NCBI RefSeq assembly: GCF_000150275.1
Contig: NW_002060945.1
Coordinates: 4,333,230-4,397,229 of the forward strand
Direction of reading: 5' to 3'
DNA from: Trichoplax adhaerens
Lineage: Eukaryota > Placozoa > Uniplacotomia > Trichoplacea > Trichoplacidae
DNA length: 64,000 nt
In this document: in pieces, positions 12,863-26,053 of the stretch
Numbering within the stretch: the first letter of the stretch is position 1
How the letters are laid out: the number at the start of each line of letters is the position of its first letter
Made by a program: the position numbers and the translations under genes
The notes under the pieces: generated by a model
What the model saw: the letters and a program-made list of their open reading frames with translations, nothing else
Told to the model about the DNA's origin: nothing
The model's database searches: none

Positions 12863-15800
12863 ATGGCAGCTAATCCCGCCAAACGTATCAAAGTTGAAGA
12901 AACCCATGAATCTCATACCAAGGTAATCTCATGACACAATGAAGAAAGAGTCGATTAATTTGAAGAAATTGGATCATTTATCCTCTGCACGTGTATTGTA
13001 CCAACCACTACTGTAGTCCTTGACAGTATTTTGTTAAGCCCGCGCACTTTATTATGCAAAAAGAGAATGATTGGCGTTCTACCCATGCTAACCAACTAGA
13101 CTCCATGGTCTACTCTCATCATTGATACAAGGACTTTACTGAGATCGATCGTTCTATTGAGTTGTTGGATAAGACTCTAGTAATTCGCTATACCCCCTCC
13201 CCAATGTCCAGCTATAATGCTGAATTTAGCTTGTACCCCGAAGCACACGATCAAAGTATATCGCCGTCATATTTCTATGGAGAAATCAGACGTAATATAC
13301 TGTATGTCCGTAGGATCGAAATTGAATTACAAGACAAATGTACACTTACGAGTATACAGCATTCTACCTTTGTTGATCAATGCACTTAACCTTAGAAATG
13401 CAGTAATTTATGGCCCACGTAGTGTCTCACTGATTACGCTTTGCAGTCTTGCTAATAATGTATGTATCACAGCCTTATACTACTGTAAGGTAATTCATTC
13501 AAGCTCTGCTGTGTTTACATCATCCAAACTACTGTATATTCGTATGATTGCAATCAGGTAATGTGAATCTTTTCAGATAGAAAAACTTTTATCCAACAAT
13601 ATGGTACAGTATTAGATTTCCGATGAGCGCTGATACACGATCAACATGATGTAACTAATTTAGTTAGCAAGGTACTATCAGTCACTATCTTATTATTTGA
13701 TCTACTGCCATTTTTCAGGTTTCAAACCAAATCCGTGAGCCTGAACGATGCGCTAAAGCCGAAGAAAGAATTAAAACTCATCCATACGATCTAGAAGCTT
13801 GGACAATCTTAGTTCGAGAAGCCCAAGTATGATTTCAACCACAACAAATAACTGAATAAAATATGCAGTATGGTGGTTACAGTATATTTTACTTGTAAAA
13901 AAATCAATTAGCTAACCTTGATCGTAATCCACCAATCAATTACAGAGCATTTTCATATTGATTAAATTATTGCATTATACAAAGTTCACTCTACATCTCC
14001 AGTTGCTAAGCTAAAAAGTCATTTTCTTGTCTGAAGTCTCTAGTATTCTTATAGCATTATAATAAAAATATGCCAGATTTAGTAGTTTCTATTAATCAAA
14101 TTTGCAAGTTATGCACTGTCATGATTCAGCGCCTTCAAACTCTAAATCCTCTGCAGATTCAGTATTTCAAAATTGGAGGTTGATTGGATATGAAGATTTT
14201 ATCGCTTCTAATGTTATGTATTTCACTTTTTTCTAAAATCATTAGTCTAAAAGCATTGAAATCGCTCGCGTATTTTATGAAAAATTATTGCATCAATTTC
14301 CTAATGCTGGACGATACTGGCGAATCTACGTAGAGCACGAGGTAAATTTCCTCAGATAAGTGTTAAATGTAAATAAAATTTTAGACAGTAAAGTACCACC
14401 GGATGGATTTTGCTATGAATGATAAGTTCCATAGTGTAAGGTATTGAACATTATAAAAGCTTGCTAGATCAGTATGACCTACCCCTTAGTCAGACTAGTC
14501 TATGTATTCATTCTATCTAAATTAGATAAGTAATATGCTGAAATAGCAATACATATGACTATCCGTCCAAAACTGCTATTAGTGGAAGCACAATCTTGTC
14601 GCTAAATGTTAAAAGTAAGCTAGGTATCTCGATTTTGGAAAATAATGCGAGTAATGTTCGTTACATAAACACAATATTGGTTTTAAATAGTAAAATCAGA
14701 ATTAAGTGTTAATACGTCACAAAACTATAAATCAGTTGTAAGACGCATGACTGTGATTGATAGAAACGTGATAACCCCTCTCTAAAATCTATTATATATT
14801 ATTGGAATGTTAATGCCAGATATCTATGCAGAATATTTGTAAACTTAACGTAGCAGATGCTCATGATGATGAATGAAATAACCTTCTTATATATTTCTTA
14901 GATGAAGAACAAAAATTATGAAAGAGTCGAAGCAGTAAGTAAACACACTAATACGCGTATACTTTATAACAAAATGCTTATAAAATTATATTTTTTCAAT
15001 AATTAGTTATTTCAAAGATGCCTCCTTAAAGTTATGAGTATCGACTTATGGAAGAGCTACATTACATATGTTAGAGAAACGAAAAAACATCTGCCTGCAT
15101 TTCGGTTAGTTTATAAGTGATATGCCATTTGGCTAGCTAACAATGGTATCATAAGAGTTTAAAGGTTGCAATGCATTTTTTTTATGATAGTGATAAAATG
15201 ACCCAAGCTTACGAGTTTGCATTAGGCAAAATGGGATTAGACATTCAGTCCTTTCAGGTTTGAAGTAGCCGTTGATATGAGAGAACACAATATTTTCCCT
15301 ATTATGTTTCTAAGCAAGGTTTCTTTTTATCTCTATAGATATGGGCCGATTATTTAGAATTTCTAAAAACAATGTAAGACAACTTTATACGAGTATACTA
15401 CATTGGTGACGAATTCTGACGGATATGTAAAATTACTTCTTTTCATAGGGAAGTATCAAACGCTTATGCAGAAAATCAGAAAATAGTTGCTATTCGAAAA
15501 GTCTATCAAAGAGCCATAGTGTTGCCCGTCATTAACGTTGAACAACTATGGAAGGATTATAATACTTTCGAACAAGTAAGATGTTTGTGAAAACAATTGC
15601 AACGAGAAAATAGAATATTTTACTTTTAATTACAATGAAACTTAAATTTCGATTATTTATTCTTATTCAGTGACTGATTTAGTTTACTACTTTACATTGC
15701 ACTTTTTGCTTAATTTAGACTACAAATAAAAATATGGCTAAAAAGCTTATCGATGAAAGAAATAAAGAATTTATAACTGCAAAACGCGTATCAAAGGTAA

Positions 15801-18799
15801 AAATAATTTACCATGGCGCTTTGACTGTTTAATTACGCTAAAATTTATTATGTTGCTTTCAATCCTTTCCTATACAAGGAATTTGAAGCTATTACTAGGG
15901 GTCTTGTGAAAGGGGCACCTGCTCTTCCGCCACATCTTACCAACCTTTCTCAGGTTTTTAACTAATATACATTATAGTATCTTCCGTGTTGGCTCCCGAT
16001 GACTTTCATACGCACACTAATATATATACACTGATGTTAATGCTCCGTTAATTAAATAGCTTCAACTTTGGAAAAGATACATTGAATGGGAAAAAAGCAA
16101 TCCCTTATCTACGGAAGATACGTTAACTTTGGTAAAGCGTGGTAAGTTACACCTAAATTTTAAATCAAATTTTCTTAACATAGCAAACCCCAAGTATCCT
16201 AAACAATCATTCTCATTGTGGGAAATAACGTAATATTTAATATTTAGATATTTACTTTAAAATATTTCTATTCACGAATTTTTCTTAGTCATGTTCGCCT
16301 ACGAGCAATGTTTACTGGTTATGGGCCATCATGCTGATGTTTGGAATGAAGCTGCATTATTTCTAGAATCAATGAGTAAAGTTTTATCAGAGAAAGGGGT
16401 ATTTAAGCAAAATTATTATTATTTAGATTTAACGTTGCTCACTAGCATATCTTTAAGATTATTTAGTGGCGTTTGCATCTGACTAATATAGGATATGCAA
16501 CTTGGTCGAGAATTAAGCCAAGAAGCTGCAAATGTATACCAAAGAGCTGTTGATGGTCTATTAAAAAACAACATGTTACTGTATTTTGCGTTTGCAGATT
16601 TTGAAGAAGTAAGTTATTGAATTAATGGCCTGATTTCAGTGGCCATTCGCCGGCCGGTCGTTCGTGTAGTGCTGGACTACAAGTACAGCTTTACTAATGA
16701 TAAGATTGATTATTATTTACCTAGTCTCGCATGCAGTACGAAAAGTGCCACTCGATATATAATAAATTACTGCTCAGAGATGACGTGGACCCTACTTTGG
16801 TACTTTTGTAATTAATAGCTTTATAACTAGATTCATCTTAAATTTGCATTATATTAATATTAGCGATGAATTTAATAGGTCTATATACAATACATCAAAT
16901 TCGTTCGCCGTGCTGAAGGAATTCAGTCTGCCCGAAAAGTGTTCAAGAAATCGAGAAATGACGCCAGAAGTCAATACCATGTAATAATGATTCCTTTTTA
17001 TCTTTATTATTATTATATTTGTTCCTGTTTCTTTTTATAAAATTATTATTTATATATTCACTACCGTAAATGACAGGTTTATGTAGCAGCTGCGTTAATG
17101 GAATATCATTGCTCAAAAGTTAGTTATAGTCTTGATTTTATAATGGTATAGCAATCGATGACTTGTGTTCTTACGCACATAATTTATATTTTTATACTTA
17201 TAAGGAAAAAACCATATCTATTAAAATATTTGATCTGGGCTTGAAGGTATTTATATAAATATATTTATGTATTGAAACCATACAACTATTATGTATTAAA
17301 TCTTTTCTTATCATTCTTTATACATTAGAAATTTGGATCGAATCCAGATTATGTGCTATGTTATATTGACTTCCTTTCTCATTTAAATGGTAAAATTTTT
17401 ATGCACACACATGATGTTTTTGATATACTAGTTCTAGGTTATTTCATTGCACTAGTTATATCTTGTCTTTTAATTATGTTATAGATGATAACAACACTAG
17501 AGTACTATTTGAAAAGGTCCTAAATCAAATGCCGCAGGAAAAAACTAAGTAAAATTGTCTTTTCATATCCTATAAATTCTCTAAAGTAAAATATTTATTA
17601 CGATTTTAACAAATGGTGTAAACTTTTTAGACAAATATGGAGTGCCTTCTTAGACTTTGAAACTAACAATGGAGATTTAGCAAGCTTATTAAAAGTAGAA
17701 CAAAGACGTAATCACATTAATCTTGAGGTTCGATCAAGTATAACTTTAGCAAATTTTCACATTCTACGAAAACTAATTGATATCGCTAATTATCTATGAA
17801 CTTTGATGCTTATAATTATTATTCTGTTCCTAAGGAATACAAAGGACATCAAACGGCATTGCTTGTCGATCGTTATAAATTTAGAGATCTGTATCCGTGT
17901 TCCACATCAGAATTAAGAGCAATGGGCTACAAGGTTTGCTTGGCTATGGAAACATTAGCCCTTTTAAAAGCTATTTAAAGGTGTCATTTTGCAAGCTTAA
18001 GTATCCTATTTTATTTAATATTCTGAATTACAAATAGATTGCTTCTCTGAATAATGTCATTGTACAACAAAAAGTAAACGTTGAAAATACTTCAAGACAA
18101 GATGACTTTCCAAGGCCAGACTTTAATCAGTTAATCCCATTCCGACCGTCCTCTAAACCAGGTTTGCGGCGTTGCTCGTAACATTTATATGTAAATATTA
18201 GTTATTCCTAATGCCTACAAAATGCAATATTCAGTCTTAGGCGTGCACGTAGTTCCTGGCGGAGATTTCCCAGTCCCACCCGCCGTAGCGTACTTAATGA
18301 CTCAGATTCCACCACCGACTTGTTTCGTGGTATTTATGTCTATTATGCTATATTTAAATCAGGTCTATTCTTATAACGGGGGTGTCTCATATATTAATTA
18401 TCGATTTGGTAGGGTAACTTTGTTAAAGTAGACGACCTACTACGGTATATGGCAGAAAGACCGATTCCTGAGCAGTACGAGAAAGGTACTTAATTTTCTT
18501 CGAAAGAAATGATAATACTTACAAAATTAGATTTATAAAGGACGTTCAGCAATATGTATAGTATATTATAATATTATTGATATATCTTACATAAGGTATT
18601 AAGAATGGCTGTCTTTAACTTCTCTAAATTAGAATATACTGCGAAAATGAGTATTACGGAAGGCAACGAGATTAATCATAGTAGGGGAAGTAAAAGATCA
18701 GCCGCTTATCTAGAAAATGAAGACAGTGACGAAGAAATTACCGCACGACCTCCACGACATGATGTGTATAGAATGCGTCAGCAAAGACGACAAGGCTAA
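12863..18799 (+). CDS. CSTF3: Cleavage stimulation factor subunit 3 (CstF-77, suppressor of forked)
   Basis: CstF-77 is the dimeric HAT-repeat scaffold of the complex that binds the GU-rich element during nuclear pre-mRNA 3'-end cleavage. Coding exons: 12863-12922, 13719-13826, 14246-14341, 14902-14934, 15007-15104, 15191-15257, 15339-15373, 15449-15575, 15719-15796, 15879-15953, 16060-16141, 16289-16398, 16492-16608, 16725-16799, 16879-16980, 17077-17118, 17205-17246, 17329-17389, 17485-17548, 17631-17727, 17835-17933, 18038-18161, 18241-18326, 18413-18485 and 18633-18799. They join in frame to 705 codons plus stop (human 717 residues). HAT repeats run from about residue 30 to 550, with landmarks [42 protein letters not shown] and [14 protein letters not shown]. 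The C-terminal tail keeps the proline-rich stretch ([17 protein letters not shown]) that in the family binds CstF-64, an acidic NEDSDEE and a final [11 protein letters not shown]. The donor of exon 20 (GTTCGA) is weak; all others are ordinary. Confidence 0.96.
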
Positions 18800-19406
18800 T
18801 GGATTACTGATTATGACTAGTTGATAGTTGAAAATAGTATAAGCTACTTGTTCGATGTTTAGCATATGCAAACCAACGTTATGTTAACGCAAGTTATCAA
18901 ATGTTACAACGGTTACATAGTAAATTTTTAACATCGATTTCTGATACGTAAATTGATACTGTATTACTGTAAAAATCTGCGGAGCGTAAATGTACAGCTT
19001 GATAGAAATACCAAACTGAAGTAGCTTTTCAAGAGTACTCTGGTTTTATATCTTAAATGACGATATTTTGTGTACAGTAAATGAATCGAGATGACTCATT
19101 TTTTATGTATTAATTGTTACCCTATGAAATTTACATAAGGTCTAAAGAACACTCATTTAATTACCGATAATGCATTGCATTTATATGTATACCTATGCTT
19201 TGTAAGTAACCTTATTTAATTACCTAAGAAATTGTATATACTGTATTGGAGTATAGTACGAATAGCCATTTTCATTGCATCTTTAGACTACGCGTATTAG
19301 CGAAAACATTTACCGAAATTTGTTTCGTCTCAAAATTTTTAGATCTCCTTTATTGTAAAATATGTATCAAAAGGTTGCATTTTGCACTGTAAACTTTGTA
19401 ATAATT

Positions 19407-19460
19407 AATAAACCATCGATGTGCATAAACGATTTGGTTAATTTGGTTAGTTAGTTTGCT
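19407..19460 (+). promoter_or_regulatory. Probable polyadenylation site of CSTF3
   Basis: An AATAAA hexamer at 19407-19412 lies 608 bases after the stop codon and is followed within 50 bases by a run of GGTT, TTGG and TTAGTTTG words (about 19433-19460). That is the arrangement of a canonical animal poly(A) signal plus GU-rich downstream element, the element recognised by the CstF complex itself. Confidence 0.5.
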
Positions 19461-21016
19461 GTACAGTGGCCACCGAGTGTTATCGCAGTAGGAGAAATCT
19501 GCATTACGAAATTAATTACATTCATCATGATATTCTTTCTATTGAACTAAGACTAGGATCAATCAAGAGTGATAAAGGCAATCAGTTTATGATAATCAAA
19601 TCATTACTAACAATAAATAATCTCGCCCCATCTACATATATCATAGTAGCACTTGCTATAATAGCCTAGAATCCTCCAAAATCTATCGATTGTCAATATC
19701 AGACTCGGTCAATACTAATTAAACATAAGCATTCAAATTAAAATAAGCTTGAACTTATTTATAGAATTTAAGAGTTCAGAGCACTGGCTTTAATACAAAT
19801 GATGTAACACTATTTGAAAGAATCGTGAGCATGCGGTAACTGCCAATACAGTATGACTCACCGATTACTGCTAGCTAGTGTCGAATAATACAGTAAATAA
19901 CGATAATTTCGGAAGTGTTTACAGAATGCGCGCATACTGTACTGTCTAGGCTAATTTAAGCCATGATGTTAATGAGTAATAACTGAGTAATGATGAATCA
20001 CGTACGTATTAATGCATAAGTGTGATTTAAATCAGTGAGATTTTATTGACCGTGCCCATAGCCAATGCAGTAAGTAGTAAGTACAACGCACAGTATCTTA
20101 CTAAATGCCATAAACTACAAGTGGGCCTCTAGGCAAAATTAAAAGATTTAACTATGTTGTAGAGTCCATATAAGCATACTGTACTGTAAAACCGTCTACA
20201 AATAAATATTTTCGATATTTCAAGCGGGATTTTTAGTTGGTATATTTACCAAATACTGTGCTGTACGCGCCTCTACATGTATACGATGCATTGTATGTTT
20301 GAAACTTTATCAGAAGATACTGTACTATACTGTACAGTGTCCAGTAGTTGCTTTTGCTTGGCTACAGACTGGACCAGATTGAGATCCTTTTATATTATTG
20401 TTATTTATTTCTAAATACATTTATGTCACTACGCCGCAGACTAAAATAATACAATTTTATGATAATGCACAGCGCATAGAGTAAAGTAGTTGCTTGCAGT
20501 CCTGCGGATCAGAACAGGGCGATGGCATTAAAAAAGGGCGTAAAAGCCCCCGCCTACTAATGAATGTAAGCATACTGGAGTGTTTATTATTCACTGTTGT
20601 GCAAATTAGGCGAAAATTGCTGGTGAATAACCGTGAATAGTACGCGTATTTATGCTTGCAGGGACTTGTAAAAGAGAAATACTGTCCAAATTGATCCCTT
20701 TCATTGGGTATATGGAAATAGTCACAACTATAAATAAAAATACCTTCCCAAACTACAGTATCCATTATTCTGCATCTTCCTATGCACAGTATGGTAAACA
20801 AGATCGAATGACATCATTACGTACAGTACAGTACTGTACAGCGCGGCATTACGGGTAAAAAATACCTCGGTATTGATTTTTAGTCATGCATGACTGTACA
20901 GTATATAGTACCATACTATGCTGTGTACGGTAGTTTACAGTATATCATCTAGTAAGATAAATATAACAGTAGTGTACAAGTGTTCATACATGTCACTTGA
21001 AACGAATAAGGAAGAT

Positions 21017-21206
21017 AGCAAATGCCCGCAGTGAATTTTCAACCTGGAGATTTTCCTTCCTTTACAGTATGTGTACAGCGAATACCCGCAGTGAATTTTC
21101 AACCTGGAGATTTTCCTTCCTTTTTTACAGTACAGTATGTGACAGCGAATACCCGCAGTGAATTTTCAACCTGAAGATTTTCCTTCCTTTACAGTATGTG
21201 TACAGC
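21017..21206. repeat. Three-copy tandem repeat of about 60 bp upstream of tubulin
   Basis: Copies start at 21017, 21077 and 21143 (periods 60 and 66). Each has a core CCCGCAGTGAATTTTCAACC followed by a pyrimidine-rich stretch and an ACAGTATGT tail. Copies one and two differ at very few bases; copy three has a 6-base expansion containing another ACAGTA. The array ends 423 bases before the tubulin start codon. Confidence 0.9.
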
Positions 21207-21628
21207 ATATTGCACACGTGCGCTGACAGATCTCCTTTGATTGGATGACGATAGTACTGTACTTGTACAATGTACAGTACATTGTACAGTATTCGTACAG
21301 TACTCGACGTGCTGTATTTGTCCACCCCTGTCTTCTGAGTTCACCATACTGGTACATACTGTACAGTATTGCACAGTAGTGTTGTGTAGGCTCCTTTTTT
21401 TAGCGCTTTACTCTCCACTGTACACTGAACTGTAATACTGTAGTCATACCATGGTAAATTCGCACGTTGCATTGAATTTAAATAGTGGCGTACGGTACCG
21501 TACTGCGACGGAATCGGCGCGTTGTTGCACATTCTCCTATCACTGGAACGCTTTATTAATTTAAGTCGTCACCTTTCTTGTTGCCAATTTTATTCTGCAT
21601 CAGTCAATTTGGAGGTCACAAAAGCAAA

Positions 21629-24121
21629 ATGAGAGAAATTGTTCATGTTCAAGTTGGTCAATGTGGGAACCAAATGGGTTCCAAGGTGAGATGAAGCTAG
21701 CTAGTCTAGTGACATTTTCATAGGGCTATGAATATTGTTGTAAAACCTGTTGAAAATAGTTTTCCAACTGTTCAAAGTCATGCCACATCGAGTTACTCAA
21801 TCTATTTTTGCCCATTTGAAAGCAGATATCGGAATAATTGCCAATTTGCAATAGCTTACACTGGCTCTTTTTCTATCATTTTGATTTGATGTTACCGTAA
21901 CCATTTCTCCTTTCAATTTATTACAGTTCTGGGAAATTATATCCGATGAACACGGCTTAGACAATGAGGGTAACTTTACCCTAACTGATAGTAAGAATGA
22001 TATGCGTCTGGAAAGGATCAACGTCTACTTCAATGAAGCCTCGGGTACGACTTGCTATTGGCAACTTGTTATATTTACTGTAGAAAAATCCAATTTTTTC
22101 ATATGTTGATTATTTTCAATTCTCTTGAGATGGATTCAAGATTTCTTAAACGAATTCCCTTTTATTTTATTGATATACGATTGAATTGTAGGTGGAAAAT
22201 ACGTTCCAAGATCAGTCTTAGTTGACTTAGAGCCGGGGACAATGGATGCTATACGATCCTCCGCATATGGTCGACTTTTTCGTCCTGACAACTTTGTATA
22301 CGGTAGGTATTGATTTGCCAATCTCGGACAGTGCGCAGACGGTGCTATACTGTATAGTTCAGCACCAAAAAAACAGTATAATTTAGTTATGATTAAGCTC
22401 GGTACGTTCAGTAGGAGCACTTGGACAAAAAATTCCTTGCACAAGCACCTACCATACGGCACTGGCCTACAAAGCTTGAGATATAATTGATTAAAATGTT
22501 TTATATTCGATCTAGCCTATTAATGGTGCACCAATACCGATTGTACCTATACACTACATCAGATACACGTATCAAGTATGTTTCCTAATCTTTGCTTAAT
22601 AATTTGCCTTATCAATCAACCCCATTCTAGGTCAAGCCGGAGCTGGTAACAACTGGGCTAAAGGACACTACACCGAAGGTGCTGAACTTGTGGATTCAGC
22701 TTTAGATGTAATAAGAAAAGAAGCAGAAGGTTGTGACTTTTTACAAGGCTTCCAACTGACTCATTCATTGGGCGGTGGAACCGGCTCAGGTAATGATTGC
22801 ACATACTCTATAGTCAATCAAACAATCAATAATGTGTTATAATGAATCGATTCATCCAGTGGCAATAATTCGCTTTTTGACGCTTATGCAATTTTACGCT
22901 GCAGTATATCGGTAGCACTGTAATATAGCAATGTTGAGTCAGCCTTTTATCACGCGGTGATGTGCATCATACACTTTTAAGAGCCTTGTTTTGCATCGTA
23001 GGTATGGGCACCCTTTTAATCTCGAAAATTCGAGAGGAATATCCAGATAGGATTATGACATCATTTAGCGTGGTTCCTTCCCCGAAGGTCTCTAATACCA
23101 TAGTTGAACCTTATAACGCTACACTTTCGGTGCATCAATTAGTAGAAAATACTGACGAAACGTTCTGCATCGATAACGAAGCTTTGTATGACATTTGCTT
23201 CCGTACGCTTAAATTGAGCAATCCCAGCTATACAGACCTTAACCATTTGGTATCCTATACCATGAGCGGAGTCACGACATGCTTACGTTTCCCTGGTCAG
23301 GTATGGTATTAATATAAATAGAATATTTATAAAGCTATTATTTGCATGCTATAATTCTTTTTCTTGACTGAATATTGTTTGCTGCAAGATGTATTAACAG
23401 TAAGAGTAATTTAAAATAAATTTTTTTATTCTGGCTCTAACAGTTAAATGCAGACTTGCGTAAATTAGCTGTTAATATGGTTCCATTCCCACGTCTACAT
23501 TTCTTCATGCCTGGTTTTGCGCCATTGATTAGTGCGAAGACACAGAATTATCTTGCCTTAACTGTCGCTGAATTAACTCAACAAATGTTCGATAATCGTA
23601 ATATGATGGTAGCTTGTGATCCACGACATGGTCGCTATTTAACTGTTGCGACGATATTCCGTGGTAAAATGCCTATGAAAGACGTCGACGATCAAATTTT
23701 CAACATCCAAAATCGCAATAGCGCATACTTCGTTGAATGGATTCCAAACAATATTAAAACAGCTGTCTGTGATATTCCTCCACGTAATATGAAGATGGCC
23801 GGTACCTTTATTGGAAATAGCACAGCGATACAAGAACTTTTCAAGAGAATCAGCGAACAGTTTAGTGTCATGTTCCGTCGTAAAGCTTTCCTTCATGGAT
23901 ACACCAGTGAAGGAATGGACGAAATGGAATTTACAGAGGTACGGCCGCAATATTGCTGAAACAGTATGATAAAAGACTAATTTTAAGTTAATTTACTGAA
24001 ATTATAGGCCGAGTCGAACGTGAATGATTTAGTTTCGGAATACCAGCAATATCAAGACGCTACAGCCGAAAACGATATGGATGAGGATGATGAAGAAGAA
24101 GAAGAAGGAGACGAAGAGTAA
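21629..24121 (+). CDS. TUBB: Beta-tubulin
   Basis: Beta-tubulin pairs with alpha-tubulin and hydrolyses GTP in microtubules. Exons: 21629-21685, 21927-22044, 22192-22302, 22631-22789, 23002-23300, 23444-23938 and 24008-24121, in frame to 450 codons plus stop. Visible landmarks: the MREI start; QVGQCGNQ near residue 10; the GGGTGSG nucleotide loop near 143-149, split by an intron; [24 protein letters not shown]; and an acidic tail ([15 protein letters not shown]). It differs from typical beta-tubulins by a 3-residue insertion near residue 45 ([13 protein letters not shown] region), by ISAKTQNYL in the loop after GFAPL, and by Gly at residue 400, where the family has the tryptophan of HWYTGEGMDE. 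The frame is intact throughout, so it is a functional but somewhat divergent isotype; which one cannot be told from sequence. Confidence 0.97.
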
Positions 24122-26053
24122 ATGATTTCCATAAATTGCACGGATGGTAGCAAGGAAAAGATTAATTCACTAAAATTGAATTGTATGGACATCTCCTTGT
24201 GCCTGTATTCTACTATGGTTTTGTATCCTGGTTGCAATTAAGTTTACGAAACGTACAAAGTACCAATTGAGTAATTAGAAAAGTCTTAAAAAGTCATTAA
24301 GTTAAATAGTTTACACTAGTAGATTCGTATTAACAGACTCAAGATGCGTATTTGGTGTAAACCTTTTTGTCTGTAGTGCAACTAACTAATTTATATGTAC
24401 GGTAATTTGGTAATTGCTATTCTAGTAGTTCTGATTTTGTGCTTCGTTTTAAATTAACCTTGATATCTGTATTTGACTTTTTAAGTTAATAACTGATAGG
24501 CTCTTCTACGATAATACATCTCTTATAAATTTGCCTACCAGTATTATTCATTAAACGTACCTGATGTTGTGTAAGTTATATACCATGTATAATTCTGTGA
24601 CGTCAACTAATGAAACAGGAGGTCTTATGAAGGAATGATGCTTTGCATCATTTTACAGTTTTATGTGAGTAACAGTTTAAATGCGTCATCGCCATTATGA
24701 ATGCCTCCAAGCACTATTTAAGTAATATTTCGTATGATCTTTAATTAATTTGTTGGTCGAGAGATTTGTTGCCGAGTCTAATGGTAAATGCCTAAGGTTT
24801 TATTTGTTTTGCCTGAACTCGTAGTTCAGTAATGCCCCTCTCATGCACGTTAAATTAATAATATATGATTATGTACTAGCTTTGCTAAGGTAGTCTACAC
24901 TCATACCTTCGATAAGTTGGGTCTCACTTTCGTACAGGTATTGAACGGATTTAGCAAACGATTAAATATTTATTTACTTTATATAAATGTATGTGCTATT
25001 TTCTCATGCGTTGTAATAAATAAATATCTAGTGCTCACATTTATTGTCGTTCAACGGTATGCTGACTGAACACTTGAGTTTGTAGTCTGTCAACTATAGT
25101 GGCAATAGCGACCGCTAAATAATCGTTGATTACTACATGATCTGAGTATATTAAATCATCGAAACAAGAAGGAAGATTACAGTCTCGGTAAAATGAGTTG
25201 TGAATAATAATTAATATAATAAAATAATGCACAGTAGTATAATTTGTAATCCGACGTATAGTACTCTCGTAGGAAGCCGTGTGTTTTCGAGCTCACTAGA
25301 CCAAACTTGTAATCAAAACTATGAAATTTAGTGCAGTAGTCTACCTAGAGGCATAAGTTGGACCCTCAGGGAAATACCTTCAAAAATGTATTATCAGCGC
25401 ATCTATGGTTCAAACGTTAAATGACAGAAATTCGGGTAGGTAGATCTAGCCGGTTCTACACCATGACTCGCTGTACTGCAGCTATAGTCAGTGTGTATAT
25501 AGACATTTTACACAGTACTATGGTAATAGTAAGTCTATACTTACATGCAGATATTTTTATTATCAATGATTATTTTTATTTTGGCTATTATGAATAAATA
25601 ATTATGATAGTTCATGTTCTGTATACGTAATCCATTTGCAAATCGCAAGTTAAAGCCAAGCTAAAATAATAATATTGCCATATACAGTCATACTGTAGAA
25701 GAGACTGGTGAGAATTGTACTGTACACCAACATTTCATACTTCTACTTACAGGTACTGTACCGACCGTATGGGCTGATTGCTGCTGTATAGTCCATTTAC
25801 TAAATGGCATACGGTAAGAGTCTACTACTCCAGTCAGTTATTCACTTTTCATACTGTACACTGTTGGTGCGATAGTGTAGAAACGACTCGACGAAGAACG
25901 GTACAGAATTGGATTTTCAACTGCTCTACTTGTAGCCTTGTCAACATGAAGTTAAGGCCCAGATCCTAAAGAAGAAGAAGAAGTTCAGTAGTTTACCATA
26001 GCATTCAATCATCGACCTTGCTATATCGAAATCTACGACAAATTAACTGAAAT
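24122..26053. other. Tubulin 3' region and PIKFYVE promoter spacer
   Basis: No gene is visible. Candidate tubulin poly(A) signals are ATTAAA near 24549, with a GT-rich stretch after it, and two overlapping AATAAA at 25015-25024. A few isolated TACTGTACA words occur at 25717-25860. A GAAGAAGAAGAA run lies at 25970-25983, shortly before the PIKFYVE start. Confidence 0.5.

Larger units (their letters stand above)
18800..21628. other. Spacer between CSTF3 and beta-tubulin
   Basis: It holds the CSTF3 3' untranslated region (signal at 19407), scattered TACTGTAC palindromes (notably 20317-20340, 20821-20842, 20892-20945 and 21250-21380), a 60-bp tandem repeat at 21017-21206 and the tubulin promoter. 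A 114-codon minus-strand frame at 20801-20457 has no family motif and I take it as chance. Confidence 0.6.

Noticed and set aside
20520..20555. GGGCGTAAAAGCCC hairpin next to an A run, resembling a bacterial terminator
   Set aside because: A short stem in a clearly eukaryotic intergenic region; no bacterial context.
20457..20801. 114-codon minus-strand frame in the CSTF3-tubulin spacer
   Set aside because: No homology I recognise, no supporting exon structure, and part of it crosses palindrome-rich DNA; long chance frames are expected in a window this size.
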